A stretch of 64,000 nt of DNA from Terracoccus sp. 273MFTsu3.1 (GTDB lineage Bacteria; Actinomycetota; Actinomycetes; Actinomycetales; Dermatophilaceae), in the NCBI RefSeq assembly GCF_000383675.1, contig NZ_KB911820.1, forward strand, positions 806,001 to 870,000, in the 5' to 3' direction. Every line of letters begins with the position of its first letter. Within the stretch, counting starts at the first letter, position 1. The notes beneath the pieces were generated by a model. The model saw only the letters and a program-made list of their open reading frames with translations, searched no databases and was not told where the DNA came from. Position numbers and translations under genes: made by a program. Shown in pieces: positions 26,735-33,330 of the stretch.

Positions 26735-26914
26735 ATGCCCGAGTTCAAGTTCGACGTCCGCTGGGAGTGGAATAGCACCGTCACGGTCTATGCCGATAGC
26801 CCCGAGGAGGCCGAGGCAGTGGCCGTTTCCGCTGCTCAGGAGCAGTTCGCCGAGGAGATGGAAGGCTCGCTTCCTCCGCAGGACGATATCGAGGTCTACC
26901 CGATAAGCGACTGA
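26735..26914 (+). CDS. Small acidic phage protein, unknown
   Basis: A 59-residue acidic protein (FKFDVRWEWNSTVTVYADS, then an Ala/Glu-rich helix). The ATG is preceded by AAGGAGAT, one of the best ribosome-binding sites in the prophage, within an unusually AT-rich spacer. The stop overlaps a TGACAAG element that recurs downstream of several other phage genes. Confidence 0.7.
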   Translation: MPEFKFDVRWEWNSTVTVYADSPEEAEAVAVSAAQEQFAEEMEGSLPPQDDIEVYPISD

Positions 26915-27082
26915 CAAGAACGTCAAGCGGATCAGTCGCTTTACTTGCGCTATACCTTCAAAGGTGTTCTACTAGTTACTACCAGACAGGCACGACAGGC
27001 GCTTCCGATCTACAGTGGCCACCAAGGACCACGGCGCTTGAAGGCAGGGAAACTGTCTGGTCGAGGAAAGGTGTAGGACACC
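26915..27082. other. 168-base gap with repressor-like site and long-range hairpin arms
   Basis: No good frame with a ribosome-binding site. It contains CGTCAAGCGGATC (26921-26933), an AT-rich patch around 26940-26980, and ACCAGACAG (26981-26989) complementary to CTGTCTGGT (27053-27061), which would close a 63-base loop that itself holds GTGG/CCAC pairs. A structured leader for the next gene is possible. Confidence 0.4.
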
Positions 27083-27298
27083 ATGGCAAGCAATCTGGGC
27101 GCAGACAAGGACACCGCGAAGATGATGCGCGCCGCCACGAAGACGTGGGGCAAGCAGTCCGTCCGTATGACCAAGAGCAACCACATCCAGTTCCTCCCTC
27201 CGCACTCGCGCATCATCATCACCGGCTCGCTCACGGGCTCGGTGACCAGTCAGCGCAAGTTGCGGGGGCAACTGCGCAAGGCCGGTCTCGCAGTCTGA
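27083..27298 (+). CDS. Small HicA-like phage protein
   Basis: A 71-residue basic protein. The strand order in MTKSNHIQFLPPHSRIIIT followed by SLTGSVTSQRKLRGQLRKAGL resembles the HicA dsRNA-binding fold, where a histidine in a short strand is followed by a Ser/Thr-rich turn and a basic helix. There is no HicB antitoxin beside it, and similar orphan HicA-like proteins are known in actinophages. AGGAAAGG precedes the ATG. Confidence 0.6.
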   Translation: MASNLGADKDTAKMMRAATKTWGKQSVRMTKSNHIQFLPPHSRIIITGSLTGSVTSQRKLRGQLRKAGLAV

Positions 27299-27314
27299 GG
27301 CAAGCCGCTCGACC

Positions 27315-27345
27315 GTACAACTTGACACACCGCTGGCCGTACCCT
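27315..27345 (+). promoter_or_regulatory. Phage promoter candidate P1
   Basis: GTACAA, 19-base spacer, TACCCT. Lies 43 bases before the GTG of the membrane protein at 27389. Member of the recurring 19-nt-spacer family. Confidence 0.5.
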
Positions 27346-27388
27346 TAGGGGGACAGTTCCTACGCCCAGTTCGGAGGCCTACACACCC

Positions 27389-27700
27389 GTGTTGACCATG
27401 CTCTCGCAGAGCGCCTCCGAACTGGGCGTAGATGTTGATCCACGGGTTCTCGGGCCCCTCGCTGCCTTCGTCTTCCTGATCTTCACCTTCGAGGTGGTCG
27501 TGTCGGGCAAGGCCTACAAGCGCGAGGTGGAGGAGAACGCACGACTCCGCGAGATGAACGCCAAGATCATCCCAGTCGCCGAGGAGATGGTGTCCCTCTC
27601 CAAGAAGATGATCGAGGTCACCGACAGCACCGGTAAGGCGCTGGAGGACTTCGTCGCTTGGTGGACTACGGAGTCATCGACTCGATGGGTAGGCAGATGA
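27389..27700 (+). CDS. Membrane protein with one transmembrane segment and coiled coil
   Basis: A 103-residue protein: a short outside or periplasmic start (SASELGVDVDPRVLG), one hydrophobic segment (AAFVFLIFTFEVVV), then a charged helix (YKREVEENARLREMNAKI) and an amphipathic tail. The design resembles accessory membrane proteins or minor holins in actinophages, but no lysis genes adjoin it. The GTG start is supported by CGGAGG 11 bases upstream. Its TGA overlaps the next ATG (ATGA). Confidence 0.65.
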   Translation: MLTMLSQSASELGVDVDPRVLGPLAAFVFLIFTFEVVVSGKAYKREVEENARLREMNAKIIPVAEEMVSLSKKMIEVTDSTGKALEDFVAWWTTESSTRWVGR

Positions 27701-27909
27701 GCATTGGCACACCAGTACTCACGAGGGACGAGCGCGATGCGCGCTACCTCTCTCTGCTCGGCGATCTGAACTCGCTCCAGCAGATGACGCAAGACCACCA
27801 TGCCGCTGTCGACCAGCGCATGAGTCGGATCCGGGGAACCATCCTCGCGCTGCACGAGACTCACAACCTCACCGCGTCCGCAACTAGCCTTGTAAACGAT
27901 GTTCGTTGA
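27697..27909 (+). CDS. Small helical phage protein, unknown
   Basis: A 70-residue protein, mostly helix (RDERDARYLSLLGDLNSLQQ, then AAVDQRMSRIRGTILALHET). The ATG at 27697 is chosen since it forms a 4-base ATGA overlap with the preceding gene, indicating coupling; an upstream TTG in frame would overlap further. Possibly a partner of the membrane protein before it. Confidence 0.6.
   Translation: MSIGTPVLTRDERDARYLSLLGDLNSLQQMTQDHHAAVDQRMSRIRGTILALHETHNLTASATSLVNDVR
27860..27890 (+). promoter_or_regulatory. Phage promoter candidate P2 (leaderless start)
   Basis: CTCACA, 19-base spacer, TAGCCT, then 8 bases to the ATG at 27899. The -10 distance is what actinobacterial leaderless mRNAs show. 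The same TAGCCTTG sequence appears in P7 at 37555. It lies inside the 3' end of the preceding gene. Confidence 0.55.
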
Positions 27910-28069
27910 CGCGTGCCAGAACCGAGACGGTGTCTGGCTGTACCACGCCAAGGGGTGCCCTCACTTCGCTTCGCGCGAGGAGGACGGCACACCGGTGGTG
28001 GCGCGCGGCTGGACAGCACAGCAGACCCCGATCAAGGAGTACCCATGGCAACGAAGAGTGACATCGTGA
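27899..28069 (+). CDS. Short Cys/His protein, candidate leaderless gene
   Basis: A 56-residue frame opening with MFVDACQNRDGVWLYHAKG and containing GCPHFASREE, with two cysteines and two histidines that could bind a metal. It has no ribosome-binding site but sits 8 bases behind a TAGCCT -10 box. It overlaps the preceding gene by 11 bases and the next by 25. Too short for routine gene calling. Function unknown. Confidence 0.45.
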   Translation: MFVDACQNRDGVWLYHAKGCPHFASREEDGTPVVARGWTAQQTPIKEYPWQRRVTS

Positions 28070-28401
28070 GCGACACCGACCACCTCACCGGTTGGACGGT
28101 CCAGCAGGGCGGCGTTCCGGCGGCTCCGGAGAGCGTCCCGGGCAACGTCATCAAGGCCGAGGAGTTGCCGCTGGCCTCCTCGCTGGAGAAGCAGGGCGTC
28201 GACCCCAAGCAGTACTTCGCCAACCTCCACATCGTCGCCGGTGAGGACGAGAAGGCCGTCGCGCGTGGCGAGAAGCCGGGCGAGGTCGAGGAGGTCTCGG
28301 CCGAGGACGCCGTGGCCGAGCAGGAGAAGGACGCCGACGAGGCCGACGAGAAGGACGAGGCTCCCGCCAAGGCCCCTCGCAAGTCCGGCAAGGCTGCCTG
28401 A
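28045..28401 (+). CDS. Acidic phage protein with charged repetitive tail
   Basis: A 118-residue protein. The N-terminal half (DHLTGWTVQQGGVPAAPESV, LASSLEKQGVDPKQYFANL) looks folded; the C-terminal 45 residues are an Asp/Glu/Ala/Lys repeat ending in a basic patch (PRKSGKAA). AAGGAGT precedes the ATG. Such tails are common in phage head-associated or DNA-interacting proteins, but no family is recognised. A hairpin follows the stop. Confidence 0.65.
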   Translation: MATKSDIVSDTDHLTGWTVQQGGVPAAPESVPGNVIKAEELPLASSLEKQGVDPKQYFANLHIVAGEDEKAVARGEKPGEVEEVSAEDAVAEQEKDADEADEKDEAPAKAPRKSGKAA

Positions 28402-28416
28402 CCCCACCCCGTTCAC

Positions 28417-28451
28417 GATCCCCGGTTCGACTGACTGTTGAGCCGGGGATC
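28417..28451 (+). terminator. Hairpin, possible terminator or processing site
   Basis: GATCCCCGGTTC, 11-base loop, GAGCCGGGGATC: 12-bp stem with one G-T pair. No T-run follows. The ribosome-binding site of the KTSC gene lies 13 bases further, so it could also be a leader structure. Confidence 0.5.
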
Positions 28452-28473
28452 GGCATATCCGAAGGAGGCCACC

Positions 28474-28950
28474 ATGGCCCGCAGGCGCGTTTCGGTCCCG
28501 AGCATCGCTGACATGATGCGGGGCCAGAAGGCCAACCTCACTGCGTACGAGCGCGAAGTCCTCGGCGCAGCAAATCAACCCAGCGTCTCCGGCCGTGGTC
28601 GGGGAGCAGACGGCATCGGTGTGTCCGCTCGCGCGCAGGCGCAGCAGAAGATGGACCACGAACTCGCCATGGCCATGCAGGAGGCCAAGGAGGGCGACGA
28701 CTACAACCTCCTGCCGTACCAGCCGACCCCGTCGATCAACCCGCCTCGCCCGCGCACGTTGGCAGCGGGCTACGACAAGAACACCGGCGTGATGCGGGTG
28801 CGCTTCCGCGAGGGTGCGGTCTACGGCTACTCCGACGTGACCCCCCGCGAGTGGGCGAACTTCCGCCGGGTGAAGTCCCCGGGCCGCGCGATCAACCGCA
28901 CCTTCAACGGCAAGCCCTACTGGCGAGAGACGATGTTCGAGCAGCACTGA
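28474..28950 (+). CDS. KTSC-domain phage protein
   Basis: A 158-residue protein with a basic, helical N-terminal half and a C-terminal KTSC domain: TLAAGYDKNTGVMRVRF, GAVYGYSDVTPREW, then a SPGRAINRTFNGKPYW end. KTSC domains are named for a Lys-Thr-Ser-Cys lineup in phage and lysyl-tRNA-synthetase-associated proteins; their role is not established, though nucleic-acid contact is likely. GAAGGAGG precedes the ATG. The TGA overlaps a TGACAACCGG repressor-like site. Confidence 0.75.
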   Translation: MARRRVSVPSIADMMRGQKANLTAYEREVLGAANQPSVSGRGRGADGIGVSARAQAQQKMDHELAMAMQEAKEGDDYNLLPYQPTPSINPPRPRTLAAGYDKNTGVMRVRFREGAVYGYSDVTPREWANFRRVKSPGRAINRTFNGKPYWRETMFEQH

Positions 28951-28959
28951 CAACCGGAA

Positions 28960-28990
28960 CTATCACTCTGGTTGTCGGCTTGACTAGCGT
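28960..28990 (+). promoter_or_regulatory. Phage promoter candidate P10 (leaderless start)
   Basis: CTATCA, 19-base spacer, TAGCGT, then 7 bases to the ATG at 28998. A repressor-like site (28948-28960) touches the -35. Confidence 0.45.
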
Positions 28991-28997
28991 GGTCGGC

Positions 28998-29312
28998 ATG
29001 GCACAGACAACGACACACGACGTGGGGCGGCTCTTCTGGCACGTCATCCGCGTGCGGAAGGGTACGCCACTCCATCACCGCGCGCTGACGCAGGAGTACG
29101 ACGACCCCTTCCGCTTCTCGAACTCGCACATCATCAGGCTCCCCTTCGGGCGGGCACTCGTCCTTGGAAGGTGGCACACCGATGAAGCGCTCGACGAGAC
29201 GACTGCTCTGCGCCGGGCTACTCACGTTGCTGGTGCTAGCGGCATCGACTGGGAGTGGGACGTCGACACCGACGACGACGGACGACTCCGACTCCTCTAC
29301 GGTGGACGCTGA
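28998..29312 (+). CDS. Small phage protein, unknown, likely leaderless
   Basis: A 104-residue soluble protein containing RLFWHVIRVRKGTPLHHRAL, RWHTDEALDETTALRR and an acidic WEWDVDTDDDGRLRL end. No Shine-Dalgarno sequence precedes the ATG; a TAGCGT box ends 7 bases upstream. The last 131 bases overlap the next gene in another frame, and both frames look protein-like. Not recognised. Confidence 0.6.
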   Translation: MAQTTTHDVGRLFWHVIRVRKGTPLHHRALTQEYDDPFRFSNSHIIRLPFGRALVLGRWHTDEALDETTALRRATHVAGASGIDWEWDVDTDDDGRLRLLYGGR

Positions 29313-29442
29313 GGCTCAGGAGCGGGAGGCCGTGCAGGAACTGACCCCGGAGAGCCGGGATCGCCTGCGCGCCATGCTCGCTCGAACATCGAGCGACATC
29401 AACGAAGAGTGGTTCGCACTACAGGACTGGGGACTCGCATGA
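29182..29442 (+). CDS. Exported phage protein with signal peptide
   Basis: An 86-residue protein with a clear signal sequence (KRSTRRLLCAGLLTLLVLAA), a Ser/Thr-rich linker, and a helical acidic domain (AEAQEREAVQELTPESRDRL) ending DWGLA. The ATG follows GGAAGGTGG. It starts inside the preceding gene and overlaps it by 131 bases. Export suggests a lysogenic surface role or a lysis accessory, but nothing specific is known. Its stop overlaps the next ATG (ATGA). Confidence 0.65.
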   Translation: MKRSTRRLLCAGLLTLLVLAASTGSGTSTPTTTDDSDSSTVDAEAQEREAVQELTPESRDRLRAMLARTSSDINEEWFALQDWGLA

Positions 29443-29678
29443 TCATCGGCAAGGCGCAGACCGCCTCCGACCTTCACCCGACCTCGCGCAAGGCGCGCAA
29501 GCGGCTGTCCCGCCTCGCTGACGCCGACGTCGTGCGCTACGGTGACAACGCCTGCTCGCAGGTCAACCGGATGCTCGGGGAGTACGTCAACACCTCCGAG
29601 CCGCTGGCACTGGACGACGCCCACACGCAGGCGCTCGTGCTGCTTGCCTCCATCGAGACGCTGCTCTCCCGCCGCTGA
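29439..29678 (+). CDS. Small basic phage protein, unknown
   Basis: A 79-residue helical protein with a basic N-terminal part (TSRKARKRLSRLADADVV) and a leucine-rich tail (ALVLLASIETLLSRR). The ATGA overlap with the exported protein upstream indicates coupling. The stop is followed in four bases by a repressor-like/promoter site. Not recognised. Confidence 0.6.
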   Translation: MIIGKAQTASDLHPTSRKARKRLSRLADADVVRYGDNACSQVNRMLGEYVNTSEPLALDDAHTQALVLLASIETLLSRR

Positions 29679-29681
29679 GGA

Positions 29682-29710
29682 TTGTCAACCGATCCCGACG
29701 GTGGTATTGT
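29682..29710 (+). promoter_or_regulatory. Phage promoter with operator overlap (leaderless start)
   Basis: TTGTCA, 17-base spacer, TATTGT, then 7 bases to the ATG at 29718. The -35 coincides with TGTCAACCGATCC (29683-29695), a copy of the repeated 13-bp element, so a repressor there would block the promoter. Confidence 0.6.
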
Positions 29711-29717
29711 CATTGAC

Positions 29718-29966
29718 ATGACGACAACCCCTGACACTGAGCCCCTCGGCCCCTACGAGGCCACCGTCCTCGCCGAGTTCCCCCGCCGCCACGACCTCAC
29801 GGCCCGGGTCTCCCGGGTGGAGGTGGACGGCGTCATCTACCTCGACATCCGCGAGTGGGTCCCCTCGATCAACCAGTGGGGTCGCGGCATCCTGCTCCCG
29901 GCTCGCATCGCGAAGAGCGTCGGGGCCACCCTGACGGAGGAGACCGCAGATGTCGACGACGCCTGA
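29718..29966 (+). CDS. Small phage protein, PC4-like fold (tentative)
   Basis: An 82-residue protein. VIYLDIREWVPSINQWGRGI followed by LLPARIAKSVGATL resembles the PC4/transcriptional-coactivator p15 domain, in which a DIREW strand is followed by a short loop and a glycine-led strand. Such domains bind single-stranded DNA. The match is by eye. It overlaps the next gene by 17 bases and is apparently leaderless. Confidence 0.55.
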   Translation: MTTTPDTEPLGPYEATVLAEFPRRHDLTARVSRVEVDGVIYLDIREWVPSINQWGRGILLPARIAKSVGATLTEETADVDDA

Positions 29967-30234
29967 GGGGTTCCTCTACGAGGTCCGCTGCGCCGGGTGC
30001 GCGCGGCAGGTCGGCGTCAGCCGCGTCTCCAAGTACGGGGTCTTCTGCGACGAGTTCGACGCGTGGGACTTCGGGGTCTCGAACACCGAGCAGCGTGACG
30101 CGGTCGTCGAGGCCATCATCCGGGACACGGACAAGTCGCAGGCCGAGGTGGCCCGCGAGTTCGGCTTCACCCGCCAGCGCATGTACCAGTTGCGCAGCAA
30201 CAGGGACATCAGGAAGACCGCCGCCGCCAAGTGA
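29950..30234 (+). CDS. Helix-turn-helix protein, candidate small terminase
   Basis: A 94-residue protein. An N-terminal CAGCARQVGVSR pair of cysteines, with another in GVFCDEFD, could form a small metal site. The C-terminal half is a helix-turn-helix (KSQAEVAREFGFTRQRMYQL). It ends directly upstream of the terminase large subunit, separated only by a terminator and promoter, and small terminase subunits are DNA-binding helix-turn-helix proteins in this position. That assignment is by position; it could equally be a regulator. Confidence 0.5.
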   Translation: MSTTPEGFLYEVRCAGCARQVGVSRVSKYGVFCDEFDAWDFGVSNTEQRDAVVEAIIRDTDKSQAEVAREFGFTRQRMYQLRSNRDIRKTAAAK

Positions 30235-30255
30235 GGTGACGCGCGGATCTACCAC

Positions 30256-30290
30256 AAGGCCTCCGGTTCTACAAGAGCCGGGGGCCTTTT
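30256..30290 (+). terminator. Terminator before the late operon
   Basis: AAGGCCTCCGGTTCT, 3-base loop, AGAGCCGGGGGCCTT, then TT: 15-bp stem with two G-T pairs. It separates the early small genes from the terminase. Promoter P3 begins inside its 3' arm. Confidence 0.75.
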
Positions 30291-30299
30291 CCCTACCCT
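30269..30299 (+). promoter_or_regulatory. Phage promoter candidate P3 (late operon)
   Basis: CTACAA, 19-base spacer, TACCCT, 45 bases before the terminase ATG. The -35 lies in the loop of the preceding terminator, so terminator and promoter are interlocked. Confidence 0.55.
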
Positions 30300-30344
30300 T
30301 GGAGACGATGCAGAACTTCTTCGTGGGAATGGGTGTAAACCGGC

Positions 30345-31916
30345 ATGTCCGATCTGGTTGATGAGCAAGACGAGTTTGGCGACGAGACCGAGGCCGAGCG
30401 TGCTGCCCGGGAGATGCTCGAAGACGCCGTCAACTCCATCTCCATGGAGACCGTGGAGATGCTCATCGACAAGATGATGCTCGTGGTCGACGAACTCTCC
30501 GGCCACCCCCTGCGCCCCTACCAGATCCCCTTCGCCCGGCGGATCTTGGAGTCGCTGATCATCAACGACGGCGCGACCCTCACGGCCCTCTTCGCCCGCC
30601 AGAGCGGCAAGTCGGAGACGGTGGCCAACGTCATCGCCGCCGTCATGATCATGTTCCCGCGCCTCGCGAAGATCTTCCCCGACCTGCTCGGCCGCTTCTC
30701 CGAGGGCGTCTGGGTTGGTGCCTTCGCGCCGGTCGACGATCAGGCCGACACCCTCTTCACCCGCATCACGCGCAACCTCCAGAGCGAGCGCGCCATGGAC
30801 ATCCTCGCGGACCCCGACATCGACGAGACGGTCGTCTCGAAGTCGAAGGAGTTCCACCTGAAGAAGTGCGGCTCGCTCGTCCGCAAGCAGACCGCCCACC
30901 CGCGCGCCACCATCGAAGGCCGCACGTACCACCTCATGCTCATCGACGAGTGTCAGGGCGCGGACGAGGTCATGGTCAACAAGTCCATCGGCCCGATGGG
31001 TGCCTCGACCAACGCGACGATGATCTTCACCGGCACCCCCACCTACACCAAGGGCGTCTTCTACAAGACGATCCAGATGAACAAGCGGCAGGCCACCCGT
31101 CGCGGGGCCCGCCAGAACCACTTCGACGCCGACTGGAAGGCCGTCGCGAAGACCAGCGAGAACTACAAGAAGTTCGTGCTGAAGGAGATGCTCCGCATCG
31201 GCGAGGACTCCGACGAGTTCAAGTTGGCCTACCGCCTCATGTGGCTGCTCGACCGAGGGATGTTCGTCACCTCGGAGCGGCTGGAGGAACTGGGCGACAA
31301 GAGCATGGAGATCGTCCCGGCCTACAGCAACTCGCCGGTCATCGTCGGCATCGACCCAGCGCGCAAGATCGACTCCACCATCGTCACCGTGGTGTGGGTC
31401 GACTGGGATCATCCCGACCAGTTCGGCTACTACGAGCACCGGGTCCTCTCGTGGCTCGACCTCGGCGGCATGAACTGGGAGGAGCAGTACTTCCGCATCG
31501 TCGAGTTCCTCTCCAACTACCGCGTCATGGCCGTCGGCATCGACAGCGGGGGAGTGGGCGACGTCGTGGCCCAACGCCTGCGGATCCTCATGCCCCACAC
31601 CGAGGTCGTGGACGTCTCCTCCTCCCGGCCGGAGCAGTCCAAGCGCTGGAAGCACCTGTCGGAGTTGATCGACCGGGGCAAGATCGGCTGGCCCGCGCAC
31701 GCCAAGACGCGACGGCTGAAGGCCTACCAGCGGTTCATCCAGCAGATGGCCGATCTGGAGAAGCACTTCGAGGGCCCACACGTCCTCGGTGCTGCCCCGA
31801 ACGAGCGCGACGCGCACGACGACTACGCCGACAGCCTCGCCATCGCGTGCAGCCTGACGACCGACCTGACGATGCCGACGGTCGAGGTCTCCAGCGCTTC
31901 GTGGCTCCGTGGGTGA
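30345..31916 (+). CDS. terL: Terminase large subunit
   Basis: A 523-residue DNA-packaging motor. The ATPase half has Walker A ARQSGKSE near residue 85, Walker B LMLIDECQGADE near 200 and a coupling FTGTPTY. The nuclease half has the RNase H-like acidic triad in VGIDPARKIDST (about 333), VGIDSGGVGD (about 397) and HDDYADSLAIA (about 490). Length and order are normal. It starts the head operon; its TGA is part of the repressor-like site at 31914. Confidence 0.95.
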   Translation: MSDLVDEQDEFGDETEAERAAREMLEDAVNSISMETVEMLIDKMMLVVDELSGHPLRPYQIPFARRILESLIINDGATLTALFARQSGKSETVANVIAAVMIMFPRLAKIFPDLLGRFSEGVWVGAFAPVDDQADTLFTRITRNLQSERAMDILADPDIDETVVSKSKEFHLKKCGSLVRKQTAHPRATIEGRTYHLMLIDECQGADEVMVNKSIGPMGASTNATMIFTGTPTYTKGVFYKTIQMNKRQATRRGARQNHFDADWKAVAKTSENYKKFVLKEMLRIGEDSDEFKLAYRLMWLLDRGMFVTSERLEELGDKSMEIVPAYSNSPVIVGIDPARKIDSTIVTVVWVDWDHPDQFGYYEHRVLSWLDLGGMNWEEQYFRIVEFLSNYRVMAVGIDSGGVGDVVAQRLRILMPHTEVVDVSSSRPEQSKRWKHLSELIDRGKIGWPAHAKTRRLKAYQRFIQQMADLEKHFEGPHVLGAAPNERDAHDDYADSLAIACSLTTDLTMPTVEVSSASWLRG

Positions 31917-31943
31917 CAAGCGGATCAGCCAAACCAATACCCT
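31913..31943 (+). promoter_or_regulatory. Phage promoter candidate P4 with operator overlap
   Basis: GTGACA, 19-base spacer, TACCCT, 32 bases before the GTG at 31976. TGACAAGCGGATC (31914-31926), one copy of the 13-bp element, covers the -35 and the terminase stop codon. Confidence 0.55.
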
Positions 31944-31975
31944 AGAAGGGTTTCTAGGAATAAGGGAGGCCGACC

Positions 31976-32395
31976 GTGGCTGACGAGTGGAACAACATCG
32001 GCTGGACGTCCCAGAAGGGCGTCGTCACCTTTGACAACAGCGGGCTCGCGCCGTGGAAGATCCCCGCCGACATCCAGACCGTCAAGGTCACCGCCGAGTA
32101 CCAGTCCGCCTCCGGTGGCCGGGCCCGAGGCTTCGTGCAGTTCCGCCCCATGGTCGACGTGCTCACACACCTCCCCACCAAGGCGAACATCATCAAGCCG
32201 AAGTGGACAGCCGCCATCGGTCAGGATGGACTCGCGATCCTGAACATCCCCGCGACCGACGCCACCGCGCTGAGCCCGAACCCCTTCGTGTACGAGGTGC
32301 TCGTCACGGTCAACTACCGGGTCGTCGAGCGCTTCACCTGCAGCCTCCCGGCTGCGACACCCGAGATCGACATCAACGACATCACCCGCAACTAG
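31976..32395 (+). CDS. Small beta-rich structural protein, unknown
   Basis: A 139-residue protein, predicted beta-rich. GQDGLAILNIPATDATALSPN then FVYEVLVTVNYRVVERFTCSLP and PEIDINDI resembles the beta-sandwich modules at the start of minor tail or receptor-binding proteins in siphophages. Here it stands alone between terminase and portal, so a decoration role is also possible. AAGGGAGG precedes the GTG. Confidence 0.6.
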   Translation: MADEWNNIGWTSQKGVVTFDNSGLAPWKIPADIQTVKVTAEYQSASGGRARGFVQFRPMVDVLTHLPTKANIIKPKWTAAIGQDGLAILNIPATDATALSPNPFVYEVLVTVNYRVVERFTCSLPAATPEIDINDITRN

Positions 32396-32403
32396 GAGCA
32401 CCG

Positions 32404-32847
32404 ATGGCCACCAAGACCACCCGCACGTACCCCCTGAAGCACGTCGCCGTCGAGGGCGACACCCCGCGCTCCGTCGCGCTGGCCAGCGACCTGCAGGACG
32501 CCGCCGTAGCCTTCCTCAACGAGGTGCCCCGCACCCACGAGTTTGCCGAGGGGGACGAGGTCTCGCTCGGTGCTGGCCGCGTCTACGACGGCGTCGTGTC
32601 CGTCGCCCGGGTCGAGAAGATCCTCTCCACCAAGAAGGCCACCGACGACAAGACCGTCGCGCTCATCCAGCACAACCTCGCCACGGCCGGTCTCCTGAAG
32701 GGCCGCTTCGTCACCGGCGACTACAACGACGAGACCGCCGACGCCCTGCGCCTCTGGCACGTCGCGCTCGGCCGCGAGAAGGACGGCCCGCTGGACCGCG
32801 TGGTGCTCTACGCCCTCGGTCGCGGCACCTTCAGCGTCGAGGACTAA
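32404..32847 (+). CDS. Structural protein with LysM-like and peptidoglycan-binding-like parts
   Basis: A 147-residue protein. The N-terminal YPLKHVAVEGDTPRSVALAS and FAEGDEVSLGAGRVY have the spacing of a LysM domain. The C-terminal TVALIQHNLATAGLLKGRFV and DYNDETADALRLWHVALG match the PG_binding_1 pattern of two helices around a glycine loop. There is no signal peptide. In a head operon, such a protein could be a virion protein that binds cell wall or simply reuse the folds; both domain calls are by eye. Confidence 0.6.
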   Translation: MATKTTRTYPLKHVAVEGDTPRSVALASDLQDAAVAFLNEVPRTHEFAEGDEVSLGAGRVYDGVVSVARVEKILSTKKATDDKTVALIQHNLATAGLLKGRFVTGDYNDETADALRLWHVALGREKDGPLDRVVLYALGRGTFSVED

Positions 32848-32874
32848 CAGTCCTCGGAACGCCTTCCATACCAT
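32844..32874 (+). promoter_or_regulatory. Phage promoter candidate P5
   Basis: CTAACA, 19-base spacer, TACCAT, 42 bases before the ATG at 32917. The -35 overlaps the TAA of the preceding gene. Confidence 0.5.
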
Positions 32875-32916
32875 ATGAAAGACACCTCTTCCAGTCGTTC
32901 CAGCAAAGGACACCCC

Positions 32917-33321
32917 ATGTCGAGTAACCTTGCGCCCACCCCGGGGTACCCCGAGCGAGTCGGCACCGCCTACGAGGCGAAGATCGCCCCCGCCATCCCG
33001 GGCAACCGTGGCCCCCTCCGCTTCGAGGAGGGCATCGGCACCGACACCGACGTCCCCAACGAGTTCACCAAGGGTGCGATGCAGGGCTACCTGACCGCCC
33101 CGGGCCGTCCGAACCACAACGCCAACGTCTTCGAGAAGTTCCCCGAGGAGACCATGGCCGAGCGGGCCCACGTCGGCTCCGCTGCGTGGGTCGAGTCCCC
33201 GCAGTACCTCGGCGCGTTCGCCCACGGCACCAACACCGAGGTCGCCGCCCAGCGCTTCGAGCAGGACGTCCGCTCCGGTGGTCACTACGCCCGTCGCAGC
33301 CCGGCTGTCGTCACCGACTGA
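32917..33321 (+). CDS. Phage structural-region protein, unknown
   Basis: A 134-residue soluble protein rich in Pro, Gly and acidic residues (APTPGYPERVGTAYEAKIAP, FEKFPEETMAERAHVG). Start ATG 32917 has AAAGGA upstream; an earlier ATG (32875) would begin at the P5 -10 box and is unlikely to be in the transcript. Position before portal suggests a virion or assembly protein. No family recognised. Confidence 0.65.
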   Translation: MSSNLAPTPGYPERVGTAYEAKIAPAIPGNRGPLRFEEGIGTDTDVPNEFTKGAMQGYLTAPGRPNHNANVFEKFPEETMAERAHVGSAAWVESPQYLGAFAHGTNTEVAAQRFEQDVRSGGHYARRSPAVVTD

Positions 33322-33330
33322 GCCGCTGCG

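Noticed and set aside
26972-27328. A minus-strand gene of 118 codons opposite the HicA-like gene.
   Set aside because: The plus frame has a proper ribosome-binding site and a plausible fold; the antisense frame has neither.
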